Assembly: GCF_020010925.1 (NCBI RefSeq)
Contig: NZ_JAGJBZ010000002.1
Span: forward strand, 2,976,001-3,040,000
DNA length: 64,000 bases
DNA from: Streptomyces griseiscabiei
GTDB taxonomy: Bacteria; Actinomycetota; Actinomycetes; Streptomycetales; Streptomycetaceae
Direction of reading: 5' to 3'
Positions 34,534-43,907 of this stretch are shown one piece after another (the stretch's first letter is position 1; every line of letters begins with the position of its first letter). The position numbers were made by a program, and so were the translations under genes. Below the pieces are notes generated by a model, which did no database searches, was not told the origin of the DNA, and saw only the letters and a list, made by a program, of their open reading frames with translations.

Positions 34534-35460
34534 ATGACCGGACCGGCCCACACGGCCCCGCACGAGGTGCGCCGGATCACCCTGGACGCGGCCGGACTGC
34601 CGCTGTCGGCCCTGCTCTGCGAGCCGTCCGGCGGCTCCCCGCGGGCCGTCGTGGTCGCCGTGCACGGTGGCGGCATGAACGCGGGCTACTTCGACTGCCG
34701 GGCCCACCCCCGGCAGTCGCTGCTGACCCTGGGAGCGAGCCTCGGCTACACGGTGCTCGCCCTGGACCGGCCGGGCTACCGGCACTCCGCCGCCCGGCTG
34801 CCCGAGGGCCAGGAACTGGCGGAACAGGCCGTGTCCCTGCGCGCTGCCCTGCACGACTTCGCCTCCCGTCACGACACGGGCGGGGGCCTGTTCCTGCTGG
34901 CCCACTCCTACGGCGGCAAGGTGGCCCTCACCGCCGCCGCCGACCCCGCCCCGCCGCACCTGCTGGGGCTGGACATCTCCGGCTGCGGCCATCTGTACGC
35001 CGTCGAGCCGCACGAACTGCCCACCGACCCCGACGACCGGGGCCGACTGCGCCGGAGCTGGGGGCCGCTGCGGCTGTATCCCTCGGGCACCTTCCTGGAG
35101 AGCGGCACGATCGTCGAGCCCGTGCCCGCCCTGGAACGGGCCGAGCTGGCGCGCTGGCCGCGGCTGTTCCGCACCACGGCACCCCGGGTCCGGGTACCGG
35201 TACGGCTGACCTTCGCCGAGCACGAGGCATGGTGGCGCCACGACGAGGAGGCCCTCGCCGATCTGGCCGCGCACTTCACGGCCGCGCCGCGCGTGAGCGT
35301 GGACCGCCAGCCCGGGGCCGGGCACAACATCAGCCTGGGCTGGGCCGCCCGCTCCTACCATCTGCGGGCCCTCGCGTTCCTGGAGGACTGCCTGACCGCC
35401 CGGGAGACCACCCTTCCGCCGCGCGCCGCCCGCCCCGAGCCGTCGGCGACGCTCTCCTGA
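34534..35460 (+). CDS. Alpha/beta hydrolase
   Basis: A 308-residue hydrolase with VVVAVHGGGMNAGYFD (oxyanion loop), nucleophile elbow AHSYGG and catalytic His in GAGHNISLG. It differs clearly from the hydrolase of the ring-cleavage operon. GGAGGAGAG precedes the ATG. It is followed after 2 bp by an MFS exporter gene, so the two are probably co-transcribed; modification plus export of a natural product or drug is possible. Substrate unknown. Confidence 0.75.
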   Translation: MTGPAHTAPHEVRRITLDAAGLPLSALLCEPSGGSPRAVVVAVHGGGMNAGYFDCRAHPRQSLLTLGASLGYTVLALDRPGYRHSAARLPEGQELAEQAVSLRAALHDFASRHDTGGGLFLLAHSYGGKVALTAAADPAPPHLLGLDISGCGHLYAVEPHELPTDPDDRGRLRRSWGPLRLYPSGTFLESGTIVEPVPALERAELARWPRLFRTTAPRVRVPVRLTFAEHEAWWRHDEEALADLAAHFTAAPRVSVDRQPGAGHNISLGWAARSYHLRALAFLEDCLTARETTLPPRAARPEPSATLS

Positions 35461-35462
35461 CC

Positions 35463-36764
35463 GTGCCCGGCGGGCCGCGGACCGCGCCCGGCGGGTCCCG
35501 GGGCGTACCCAAGGCGCTCAGGACCGTCTTCCGGTCGCTGGCCGTCCGCAACTTCCGGCTCTTCGCCTGCGGACAGGTGCTCTCGGTGTCCGGGACCTGG
35601 ATGATGGTCGTCGCCCAGGACTGGCTCGTCCTCTCCCTCACCGACGACTCCGCCACCGCCCTGGGAGCGGTCACCGCCGCGCAGTTCGCCCCGCTGCTGC
35701 TGCTCACCCTCCACGGCGGCCTCATCGCCGACCGGTACGACAGACGCCGGACGCTGACGGTGTGCAACCTCGTCTCCGGTACCTGCGCGCTCGGGCTCGC
35801 CGTCCTCGACCTCGGCGGCGCGGTCCGGCTGTGGCACGTGATCCTCTTCGCCCTCTGCCTCGGTACCGTCAACGCCGTCGAGGTCCCCACCCGGATGTCC
35901 TTCGTCAGCGAACTGGTCGGCACCGACCTGCTGCCCAACGCGTCCGCCCTGAGCGCCGCGTACTTCACCATCGCCCGGGTGATCGGCCCGGCCGTCGCCG
36001 GTCTGCTCATCGCCGGCTTCGGCACCGGCGCCGTCATGGTCCTGAACGCCGTGAGCTATCTGGCCGTGGTCGCCGGGCTGCGGATGATGCGGCCCTCGGA
36101 ACTACGGTTCGTCGACCGGGACGGCCGGGCCCGGATCACGGACGGCCTGCGCCACCTGGCCTCCCGCCCGGACCTCGTCACCCCCCTGACGCTGGTGCTG
36201 TTCATCAGCTTGTTCGGCCTGAACTTCCAGCTCACGCTTCCCCTGCTCGCCAAGACGGTCCTCCACGCCGACGCCGCCTCGTTCGGACTGCTCACCGCCG
36301 CCTTCGCGGCGGGCTCCCTCGTCGCCGCCCTCGCGGGCACGGCCCGGCGGGGACGCCCGTCCGCCCGTACGGTGTTCGTCGCCGCGCTCGCCTTCGGCGC
36401 GATGGAGACCGCGGCGGGCCGGGCCTCCACCTTCGCGAGCGCGACCGTGCTGCTGGCGGGCACGGGATGCGCCGCCCTCTGGTTCACCCAGGCCGCCAAC
36501 CACCGGATCCAGCTGGGCAGCGACCCCCGGTACCGGGGCCGGGTGCTCGCCGTCCACACCCTGATCATGCAGGGCACCACCCCGCTGGGCGCCCTCCTCA
36601 TCGGCTGGGCGACCGTGCGGCTCGGCGCCCGGGGCGGTCTGTACGTGGGCGGCGCGGTCTCGGTGGCCGCGACCCTCGCCGTCCTGCTCGTCGACCGGAT
36701 CCGAGCGCACCGCCGGACGGTACGACCGGAACCGGCCGAAGCGATCGAGCGTTCAGGTGGGTGA
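35463..36764 (+). CDS. MFS transporter (EntS-like exporter)
   Basis: A 433-residue transporter with about twelve helices, beginning SLAVRNFRLFACGQVLSVSGTWMM, and the family loop GGLIADRYDRRRTL between helices 2 and 3. This sequence type is typical of Streptomyces MFS exporters related to EntS. I place the start at the GTG directly after the hydrolase stop because the upstream part of the open frame is a shadow of the hydrolase gene. It converges on the beta-helix gene. Confidence 0.82.
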   Translation: MPGGPRTAPGGSRGVPKALRTVFRSLAVRNFRLFACGQVLSVSGTWMMVVAQDWLVLSLTDDSATALGAVTAAQFAPLLLLTLHGGLIADRYDRRRTLTVCNLVSGTCALGLAVLDLGGAVRLWHVILFALCLGTVNAVEVPTRMSFVSELVGTDLLPNASALSAAYFTIARVIGPAVAGLLIAGFGTGAVMVLNAVSYLAVVAGLRMMRPSELRFVDRDGRARITDGLRHLASRPDLVTPLTLVLFISLFGLNFQLTLPLLAKTVLHADAASFGLLTAAFAAGSLVAALAGTARRGRPSARTVFVAALAFGAMETAAGRASTFASATVLLAGTGCAALWFTQAANHRIQLGSDPRYRGRVLAVHTLIMQGTTPLGALLIGWATVRLGARGGLYVGGAVSVAATLAVLLVDRIRAHRRTVRPEPAEAIERSGG

Positions 36765-36802
36765 ACAGCGCCGACCTGCCCACGGCGGACGCCGGCGTAC
36801 CG

Positions 36803-38500
36803 TCACGAGCCTCCGACGGTCGGACGCGTGGGCGCGGGAAAGCTCTCGCGCTGGGCCTCGTACAGGTTGGCCGGCCGTACGGCGTGCGGGCGACCGTACA
36901 GCTCCAGGCGCGTGTGCAGGTCGCCCGTGAAGTCGGGGACGTCGATCTGGTCGAACTCCCGGACCTCGTCGATGCCGACGGTGGCCGAGTACGGGGCCAG
37001 CCCGTCGATTCTGACCAGGCCCGCGCGGGCGTTGGTGACCCGGATGTTCCAGTGGGTGAAGCGCGCCCCGAACAGTGGCCCGGCGCTCGCGTCCCCGCCG
37101 TGGCGGCCGTTGTTGTTCAGGGTGATGTCCGTGCGGACGTTGGCGAAGGGCAGGCCGCGGTGGCTGTCGAAGGTGCCCATCCGCATGTCGCCGCGTGACC
37201 AGACGTTGTAGGAGGACAGCCCCTCGACGTTGATGCCGTGCAGTTGGGTGTTCGAGGGCGCGGGGCCGGTGCGCTCCTCGATGGTGAAGTCCTCGATCAG
37301 GTTGTCGTGCGAGCCCTCGCGGCAGAAGTAGGGGTGGTGGGAGCCCCGGCCGGTGACACGTGTCCGTCGTAGGGTGCACGCCGAGGAGGACACCAGACCG
37401 AAGCCGTTGTCGACGTGCCGGACCGTCACGTCGTCCACCCAGCAGTCGTACGCGCACTGCAGCACGACCCCGTTGTGCCCCTTGTCCAGCAGATGCGGCT
37501 GCTGCGGGGTCTCCGCCGCCTCCAGCGTCAGGCCCTCCACCCCGGAGCCTGTCAACTCCGTTGCGTGCGTGGTGAGCCGAGGGTTCCACTCGGGGCGTAC
37601 GTCGAGCGGGAGCGGTCGTTCGAGGGTGACCTTCCGGCCCCGCACCCGGACGATCCGCACGGGCCACTCGTAGGGGACGTACGACGTCAGTTTCGTCTTG
37701 TCGTCCCAGGAGTAGGCCGCCGGCCCCGGGCCGTCCCCGCACATGTGCCGGAGCAGGGTGTGGTCCGCGTCGTCGGCCAGCCGGAGGAGGACCAGGGCGC
37801 CGGGGCGCAGGGGCGACGGGTCCGTCACCGTGATCGTCCAGGAACCGCGCCGGGCCGGGGCGACCGCCGTGAGGGGACGCCACTCGTCGCGCGCGTTGCC
37901 CGTCCACCCCTCGAAGGGCCATGCCTTCGCCCGGATCGCGGCGACGAGAGAGGCCAGGCGGTCCCGGGGCGCCAGCCAGATGAGCCCTCCCGCCCAGGAC
38001 CAGCCCGACTTGTCGCCGCCGTAGCGGGAGCCGTACGCCCCGATCAGCTCGGTGAGGTTCCTGGTCGCGTACAGCGTGGTACGGCCGCTGCCCGCGCCCT
38101 TGAGGATCACCTGCGACCGGTCGAGGCGGATCACGTCGTCGATGCGGAAGGTGCCGGGCGGGAGGGCGACCGTGCCGCCGCCGGCCCGGCCCGCGGCGGC
38201 GATGGCCCGGTTGATCGCGGGAGCGGAGTCGGTCGTGCCGTCCGCCACGGCGCCGAAGTCCCGTACGTCGGCGACCACGGGGCGCCGGGGCGGGCGGACC
38301 GCGCCCGCGTGACAGCCCGCCCGTCCGACGTACGGGATCTGCGGATGCGTGAAGGGGGCGCGGATCAACTCCCGCCACAGGAGCGGGGTGCCGTTCGGCC
38401 GGGTTCCCGGTCCGGCCGCCGCGGCGGCACCGGAACCGGCCGCGACGGCGATCGCGCTTCCCAGCAGGGTTCTCCTGGTCATGCTTCCAGTCATGCCCAT
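36803..38500 (-). CDS. Secreted right-handed beta-helix (pectin-lyase fold) protein
   Basis: About 565 residues. A Tat-like signal (MTRRTLLGSAIAVAAGSGAAAAA) is followed by VRDFGAVADGTTDSAPAINRAI, the entry motif of pectate-lyase-fold proteins, and many short beta-helix turns. Polygalacturonase catalytic motifs are not evident, so the reaction is open. Three in-frame ATGs (38500, 38494, 38482) are possible starts and none has a strong ribosome binding site. It lies with a GH95 gene and may act on plant cell-wall material. Two GAC(G/A)TTCAGATG repeats precede it. Confidence 0.7.
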   Translation of the reverse strand: MGMTGSMTRRTLLGSAIAVAAGSGAAAAAGPGTRPNGTPLLWRELIRAPFTHPQIPYVGRAGCHAGAVRPPRRPVVADVRDFGAVADGTTDSAPAINRAIAAAGRAGGGTVALPPGTFRIDDVIRLDRSQVILKGAGSGRTTLYATRNLTELIGAYGSRYGGDKSGWSWAGGLIWLAPRDRLASLVAAIRAKAWPFEGWTGNARDEWRPLTAVAPARRGSWTITVTDPSPLRPGALVLLRLADDADHTLLRHMCGDGPGPAAYSWDDKTKLTSYVPYEWPVRIVRVRGRKVTLERPLPLDVRPEWNPRLTTHATELTGSGVEGLTLEAAETPQQPHLLDKGHNGVVLQCAYDCWVDDVTVRHVDNGFGLVSSSACTLRRTRVTGRGSHHPYFCREGSHDNLIEDFTIEERTGPAPSNTQLHGINVEGLSSYNVWSRGDMRMGTFDSHRGLPFANVRTDITLNNNGRHGGDASAGPLFGARFTHWNIRVTNARAGLVRIDGLAPYSATVGIDEVREFDQIDVPDFTGDLHTRLELYGRPHAVRPANLYEAQRESFPAPTRPTVGGS

Positions 38501-38650
38501 GACATTCAGATGGCCGCTCGTGGCCCTGTGTGCGTCTCTCATGCCCGTTCGCCCTTCCCATGGTCTTTCATGGATGTGAACGACGTTCAGATGTGCGCTG
38601 AGCGGTGAGCATGCCACGAGCTGCTGAAGGGGGAAAGGCCTGATGCGGAC

Positions 38651-40978
38651 TCAGTCGCCGGGCAACCCCCAGCGCGGTGTGGGCCCGTTCGGGCGTACGG
38701 GCCGGACGCCCAGGTCGGGGCGGTCGCCCCGGGCGGTGATCAGCGCCGACTCGCCCCTGCGCAGCGACACCCGGATCGCGCCGTCACCGGCGGGGGAGTA
38801 CCGCAGTGGACGCCCCCGCCCGTCCCGTACGTCGACCGGCCCCGTGATCCCGTGCCGCACCACGCAGGGGGCTCCCGCCTCACTGGCCAGCCGCACCCAG
38901 CGGGTGGCACCGCCCTGACGGCGCGCGCTCAGCAGGAAGGCGCCCTCGGTGCGGAAGTCGTGCACCGCCACCTCGGTCCACGCGGCGGGCAGGGCGGGAA
39001 AGACCCGGATGACGCCGCCCCACGACTGGCACACCATGTCGTGCAGCGACTGGGCCGCGGACAGGGGTGTCTCGATGACCGGCCCCGACTCCTGGTACAT
39101 CGTGTTGGGCTTGATGAAGCGGGTCATCAGCTCACCGAGGTACCGCAGCGCGTCCTCGCCCTTGCCCAGCAGTGCGGAGATCGAGGCGGCGCCGGTGAAG
39201 GTGTAGCCCTGGAGGGCGCCCTCGAAGCCCACCCAGTGTTCCAACGACCGCTCGATCAGGGCGCGTTCGGCGGGATCGCGGCCGGTCACCTCGTACAGCG
39301 GGTAGACCGCGAGCAGATGGGAGTAGTGCCGGTGCGACTTCGCGAACGGAAGGTCCGCGCCGATCATGAACCCGTTCTCGTCCGTCGGATACGGGGCGCG
39401 CTTGCGCAGCACCTCTCGCCAGCGGGGCGCCGACGGGTCGTCCACGCCCAGGAGTTCGGCGGCTTCGAGGAGGGTGCGGCAGCCCCAGGTCAGGAGCATC
39501 AGGTCGTAGTTGCAGTCCCGTGAGTTGCCGCCGTACTCGGGGGAGAAGGTGGCGGGCAGATGCAGCCGGCCGTCGGGGCCGGGTTCGAGGAAGTGCAGGT
39601 AGTAGTTGATCGCCCCGCGCAGCAGCGGGAACAGGACGTCCCGCAGGATCGACTCGTCCATGGTGTGCCGGTAGCTGAGCCAGACGTTGTGCAGCGCCCA
39701 GGTCAGATTGCCGACCTCGGGTGTCGGCGGGTCCTGGCCGGGGACACCGACGCCGTATCCCATCAGGGCACTGGCCGCGCCGTTGACCAGGCTCGGATCG
39801 GTGGTGCGGGGGATACCGAGCGAGTCGGCCCGGTACGGGGCGGGCACCTCCTTGGCGAGATTGTCCCGGTACTCGCCCAACGCCCGTGTGATCGCGTCGA
39901 GTTCGAGATGGTTGGAGCCGTGGACGAGCCAGTACTCCAGCTGTGCGTTGAGGTTCCACCAGGTGTTGGGCCAGGGCGTCGGTTCCAGCCAGGGGCCGCA
40001 GGTCGCCATCACCGGGGCGTCGCGGCGGGCGGCGGAGGCGGTCTTGTAGAGCTGGATCCAGTAGAACCGCTGGATCCGGGCGTCCGGGACGGACAGGAAG
40101 CCCTTCCGGTAGAAGGCGTGCCACCAGGAGCGATGGGGCGCGGCCAGCCCGGAGTACGGCAGCCGGGCCGCGGCGCGGACCGCCGCGAGGGCCCGGCCCA
40201 GAGCGGTCGTCCGCGGATACGAGTGCGCGACATGCGCGTACAGCGTCCGCGTCCGCCCCCCGGTCCGCTCCCGCCACGCGGTCACATGCTGCCCGCCGGC
40301 CAGCAGCGGCTGTACGGCGGCCCGTACGCCGTCGTGGTCGCGGACCTCGGCGGGCGGGTTGCCGCGATAGCCGTCCGGCAGGGGTTTGAAGGCGGCCCGG
40401 GGGCTGATCGCGTCCGCCGGGTGGAACACCCAGCGGAAGTCACGCTCACCCCTGCTGGGTGTCACCTCCACGGCGAGCAGGGAGCGGTCGTTGTGCACGA
40501 GTGCCCGCAGGGACAGCGTGCCCCTCTCCGTGGTGAGGGTGCCGGTCAGCTCGGCGTCCCGCAGGGACAGCCGCCAGTCCACACCGGTGATCGCACCGAC
40601 CGGCTCCAGCGTGAAGTGCCCGATCGGCAGCCGGGCGAGCCCGAACAGTGAGCCGAACTCCGGCCTGTGGTCCTGCACCTCGGAGTGCTGGACATTGAAG
40701 CGCACGGCCGTCGGCGCGGCGCCCGGCGCGCTGCCCGGCTCGGCGTAGATCCCGGAGCCGAGGAGGCCGTTGCCGAGGAAAGGGCCCTCGTACCAGGTCG
40801 TCGGCAGCCGCCGCCAGACCATGTCGGCGTCGTCGAGGACGGCACGCCAGGGGTCGACGGGAGGCGCCGCCGCGGCGGTCTGCGCGGGCAGCCCCGTGGC
40901 CAGCAGGGCGCCACCGACGGCGGACCCGGTGGCGAGAACGGTACGTCTGGACGGATCGGACGCGGAGGGAGAGGTCAT
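38651..40978 (-). CDS. Secreted GH95-like glycoside hydrolase
   Basis: A 775-residue protein with a twin-arginine signal (SRRTVLATG then AQTAAAA). The N-terminal beta domain has WYEGPFLGNGLLGSGIY, and the (alpha/alpha)6 domain has WPNTWWNLNAQLEYW, TFSPEYGGNS and SHRHYSHLLAVYPLY, which are hallmarks of GH95 alpha-L-fucosidases and galactosidases. GGAGG lies five bases before the ATG; a short in-frame extension upstream has no such site. It precedes the beta-helix gene by 150 bp on the same strand and may be co-expressed with it. Confidence 0.82.
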   Translation of the reverse strand: MTSPSASDPSRRTVLATGSAVGGALLATGLPAQTAAAAPPVDPWRAVLDDADMVWRRLPTTWYEGPFLGNGLLGSGIYAEPGSAPGAAPTAVRFNVQHSEVQDHRPEFGSLFGLARLPIGHFTLEPVGAITGVDWRLSLRDAELTGTLTTERGTLSLRALVHNDRSLLAVEVTPSRGERDFRWVFHPADAISPRAAFKPLPDGYRGNPPAEVRDHDGVRAAVQPLLAGGQHVTAWRERTGGRTRTLYAHVAHSYPRTTALGRALAAVRAAARLPYSGLAAPHRSWWHAFYRKGFLSVPDARIQRFYWIQLYKTASAARRDAPVMATCGPWLEPTPWPNTWWNLNAQLEYWLVHGSNHLELDAITRALGEYRDNLAKEVPAPYRADSLGIPRTTDPSLVNGAASALMGYGVGVPGQDPPTPEVGNLTWALHNVWLSYRHTMDESILRDVLFPLLRGAINYYLHFLEPGPDGRLHLPATFSPEYGGNSRDCNYDLMLLTWGCRTLLEAAELLGVDDPSAPRWREVLRKRAPYPTDENGFMIGADLPFAKSHRHYSHLLAVYPLYEVTGRDPAERALIERSLEHWVGFEGALQGYTFTGAASISALLGKGEDALRYLGELMTRFIKPNTMYQESGPVIETPLSAAQSLHDMVCQSWGGVIRVFPALPAAWTEVAVHDFRTEGAFLLSARRQGGATRWVRLASEAGAPCVVRHGITGPVDVRDGRGRPLRYSPAGDGAIRVSLRRGESALITARGDRPDLGVRPVRPNGPTPRWGLPGD

Positions 40979-41050
40979 GGTGCCTCCAAACAGGCTCACG
41001 CGAATCATCGGAGCAATACCGCGATGAAACTTAGGGACAGAGGTGAGCGT

Positions 41051-41086
41051 GCGTCAATGAGGCAGTCAGTAAGGCGTCAATGAGGC
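41051..41086. repeat. Two 13-bp direct repeats upstream of the GH95 gene
   Basis: GCGTCAATGAGGC occurs at 41051-41063 and again at 41074-41086, 23 bp apart, about 75-110 bp upstream of the GH95 start. They could be a regulator binding site. A G-rich purine repeat (GTGGGGGAGAG units) follows to about 41150. No gene is seen between 40979 and 41206. Confidence 0.5.
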
Positions 41087-41206
41087 GCCAATATGGCGAA
41101 AGATGGGCAGTGGGGGAGAGGTGGGGGAGAGGTGGGGCGGCGGTGGGACGGCGGCGAGGCGAGTCCATAGCTCCGATGTATGGACGGGAGTTGACTCAAC
41201 GTCGGC

Positions 41207-42169
41207 TCACTCCGGCCGCATCCACGCCCGGGTCCCGAACGACGCGCACGCCCTGGACGCCACCTCGGCGGCTCCACGCAGCGCCTCGGCGAAGCCCCGT
41301 GCCGTCACCTCGTCCCGGACCGCGAGGCCATGGGCGAGCGCCCCGTGCAGGACGTCACCCGCGCCCAGCGTGTCCACCACCCGTGCGGCCGGGACCTCCA
41401 CCGTGCCCCCGCCGTCCGGACCCGCCCACACCAGGGGCCGCCCGCCCCGGCTGACCGCCGACCACCCGACCCCGTGGTCCCGCAGGAACCGCAGGGTCTG
41501 TGCCGGTGCACTCGTGCCGGGCGGACGGAAGTCGTCGGAGCAGACCGCCACGTCGACCGACGCCAGCAGCCTTTCCGTACCCCTCTTCCAACTGCCCCCG
41601 TCGAAGACGGTCCGACGGCCGGCGGCACGCGCCGCGCGGGCGGCGGAGACCGCCAACTCCATGTGATGACCGTCGAGTTCGACGATGTCGCAGGCCGCCA
41701 CGAGCGCGTCGAGATCGTCGGGCGGGGCGAGCCGGTGACCCGCGGCGTTGGTCGAGGCGACGGCACGTTCCCCGGTGGACGCGGTCACCAGCACGGACGA
41801 CACGGCGGGCGGACCGGCCGAGTCACCCGCCAGATCCACCACGGTCACCCCCCGCTCCTCCAGGTCCGCCGCGACCACGGCCCCCAGCGGATGCCGGCCG
41901 ATCGCGCTCAGCAGCGTCGCCGAGCCGCCCAGATGCGCGAACGCGACAGCCGCGTTCGCCGCCGGACCGCCCGCCGCCACGACCTGGTCCCGAGCGGTCA
42001 GCTTCTCGTTCGCCCCCGGCGCCCGGTCGACGAGCTGGACGACATCCAGCGTGCACAACCCGACGAACAGACCACGAGGCTCCCGCCCCGCCACCGACCG
42101 CACCGGCCCCGGCGCCGACTCCGTCACGACGACCCACTCTCCCGTCGCCCGGCCGCCCCGGCGACGCAT
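41207..42169 (-). CDS. PfkB-family carbohydrate kinase
   Basis: A 320-residue sugar or nucleoside kinase of the PfkB/ribokinase family. The N-terminal GLFVGLCTLDVVQLV and GGPAANAAVAFAHLGG segments bind substrate; the signature DTLGAGDVLHGALAHG holds the catalytic Asp and the anion hole. I choose the ATG at 42169; a GTG 48 bp upstream is also open. Next to the GH95 and beta-helix genes it may phosphorylate a released sugar. The exact sugar cannot be read. Confidence 0.82.
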   Translation of the reverse strand: MRRRGGRATGEWVVVTESAPGPVRSVAGREPRGLFVGLCTLDVVQLVDRAPGANEKLTARDQVVAAGGPAANAAVAFAHLGGSATLLSAIGRHPLGAVVAADLEERGVTVVDLAGDSAGPPAVSSVLVTASTGERAVASTNAAGHRLAPPDDLDALVAACDIVELDGHHMELAVSAARAARAAGRRTVFDGGSWKRGTERLLASVDVAVCSDDFRPPGTSAPAQTLRFLRDHGVGWSAVSRGGRPLVWAGPDGGGTVEVPAARVVDTLGAGDVLHGALAHGLAVRDEVTARGFAEALRGAAEVASRACASFGTRAWMRPE

Positions 42170-42257
42170 CACGGCCTCGACTCTCCCTGGGCGGAGGGTA
42201 CGTCCACGGACGGTCACCGAGTCTTCGAATGATGCGAAGCATGTCGCCGGGTCGCCG

Positions 42258-42956
42258 TCAGTCCCGTACGGGCTCGTCCGGGCGGAGGCCGTCGAGGATG
42301 AGGTCGAGGCCGAAGGTGAACTCGTCGGAATGGTCGTACCCGGGCCTGAGGACGTGCTCGACGGCCAGTTCGGTCAGATGGGGGTAGGCGTCGGCGGGCA
42401 TCTCGCTCAGGATGGCGCCCGCGACCTCGTCCACCTCCTCCGGGCCCGTGAACGGCAGGCTCTGCTCCTGGAGCACGAAGCCGTACAGATAGCTGTCGAC
42501 GAGTGAGACGGCGTGCGCGGTCATCGTCACGGAGAAGCCTCCGGCGCGCAGGGCCCCGATCACCGCGTCATGGTGGCGCAGGGTCGCCGGGCCGGGCCGG
42601 GAGCGGGAGTCCATGAGGCCGATGGCCCAGGGGTGGCGCCCGAGGGCGGCCCGGGCGGAGAGCGCGCGGCGGCGCATCGCGGTCTTCCAGTCCGTGTCGC
42701 CCGGCGGCAGCTCGATCTCGCCGAAGACCGTGTCCACCATGCCGTCGAGGATGTCCTCCCGGCCCGCCACATGGTGGTAGAGCGACATCGCCTCGACCCC
42801 CAGCGGCTCCGCGATCGCCCGCATGGTCAGCGCGGCCGACCCCTTCTCGTCGGCCACCGCCACCGCCGCGCGGATCACCCGCTCACGACTGAGTGGAGCG
42901 CGTGCCGCCGCACCACGCCGTCCCCCGCCCCGCGCACCCGTCCCCGCCGCGCCCAT
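42258..42956 (-). CDS. TetR-family repressor
   Basis: A 232-residue regulator with an N-terminal helix-turn-helix ([29 protein letters not shown]) and a C-terminal domain of the tetracycline-repressor class. It is divergent from an NmrA-like gene, and the 93-bp gap holds two copies of a 17-bp inverted repeat, one filling the space between -35 and -10. It therefore very probably represses the NmrA-like gene, and perhaps itself. Confidence 0.88.
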   Translation of the reverse strand: MGAAGTGARGGGRRGAAARAPLSRERVIRAAVAVADEKGSAALTMRAIAEPLGVEAMSLYHHVAGREDILDGMVDTVFGEIELPPGDTDWKTAMRRRALSARAALGRHPWAIGLMDSRSRPGPATLRHHDAVIGALRAGGFSVTMTAHAVSLVDSYLYGFVLQEQSLPFTGPEEVDEVAGAILSEMPADAYPHLTELAVEHVLRPGYDHSDEFTFGLDLILDGLRPDEPVRD

Positions 42957-42977
42957 CCGCTCTCCCTCTCGCGCCCC

Positions 42978-43023
42978 TTGACCGCCTTACGGCATAAGGC
43001 TAGCTTGCCTTACAGCATAAGGT
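42978..43023 (+). promoter_or_regulatory. Promoter with two TetR operators
   Basis: TTGACC (42978-42983) and TAGCTT (43001-43006) are 17 bp apart. The spacer is exactly filled by GCCTTACGGCATAAGGC, and a second copy, GCCTTACAGCATAAGGT, at 43007-43023 covers the start site. The repeats have 5- to 6-bp inverted arms and are 23 bp apart. This is a classic TetR repression layout. Confidence 0.8.
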
Positions 43024-43049
43024 GGACAGTTCGGTGAGGGGGCCGCGCC

Positions 43050-43766
43050 ATGGGCACGGAACGAGTGAAGAAGATCTGCGTCGTCGGAGCCTCGGGGAAG
43101 CTCGGGCGCTACATGGTCGGGCACGCGCTGGAGCGCGGGTACGAGGTGGTCGGTGTGTGCCGGGAGCGCAGTGTGCCGAAGCTGGCCGCGTTCGAGGGCC
43201 GGATCACCGTCGTACCCGGACAGACCGACGATCCGGAGGTGATCCGGCGGGCGGTCGCCGACTGCGACGGGGTGCTGACCGTGCTGGTGCCCTGGGGCGT
43301 GCGGCAGTACTCCTCGGGCACCGCGCAGGCGGTCCTCGACCACGCCCGGCCCGGTGCCCGCCTGGTCTTCTCCTGCGGCTGGCACATCACCCGCGACGGC
43401 AAGGACCGGTACTCCCGGATGTTCACCCTCGGTGTACGGATCGCCGCCGTGCTGGGCCGGCTCGTCCGCGCCGTCGAACTCGACGACCAGGTGGAGGCGT
43501 GCCGGCGGGTCTTCGCCAGCGACACCCGCTGGACCGTGGTCCGCGGCAGCAGCCTGGAGGAGGGCGAGAGCCAGGGCCTGCCCGTGTGGAGCCGGCATGT
43601 GGGCGATCCGGTCCTGGCCAGCGACCTGACCCGGCGGGTGGACTTCGCGCTGTTCATGGTGGAGGCGCTCACCGACGACACCCTCGTCAGGGAGGCCCCC
43701 GCCATCGTGGGCCGTACGACCCCCAGTGCCCTCGCCCACGCCCACGGTCCGCACGACCACGCATAG
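43050..43766 (+). CDS. NmrA-like NAD(P)-binding protein
   Basis: A 238-residue Rossmann protein starting KKICVVGASGKLGRYMVGHALERGYEVVGVCR, the atypical short-chain dehydrogenase or NmrA type. No catalytic Tyr-xxx-Lys is evident, so it may be a redox sensor or an isomerase rather than a dehydrogenase. It is preceded by GAGGGGG and a promoter with two operators for the divergent TetR repressor. It ends with a His-rich tail (ALAHAHGPHDHA) that could bind metal. Confidence 0.75.
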   Translation: MGTERVKKICVVGASGKLGRYMVGHALERGYEVVGVCRERSVPKLAAFEGRITVVPGQTDDPEVIRRAVADCDGVLTVLVPWGVRQYSSGTAQAVLDHARPGARLVFSCGWHITRDGKDRYSRMFTLGVRIAAVLGRLVRAVELDDQVEACRRVFASDTRWTVVRGSSLEEGESQGLPVWSRHVGDPVLASDLTRRVDFALFMVEALTDDTLVREAPAIVGRTTPSALAHAHGPHDHA

Positions 43767-43907
43767 CTGCTGTCGGGGTTCGGCGGATTCGGGCGGTCGC
43801 GCGCGAGGTGCGGTGCGTCCGGAGCACAATGAACCCGTCGAGCAGTGCTCGCCGCCGGTCCGTGGGCCCATGGACCGACGGCTGGGGTCGTACGGAGAGA
43901 AGGAACG

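Noticed and set aside
34464..35462. Upstream 333 codons of the MFS frame as a fused domain
   Set aside because: This part is the shadow frame of the alpha/beta hydrolase gene. The transporter starts with the GTG just after the hydrolase stop.
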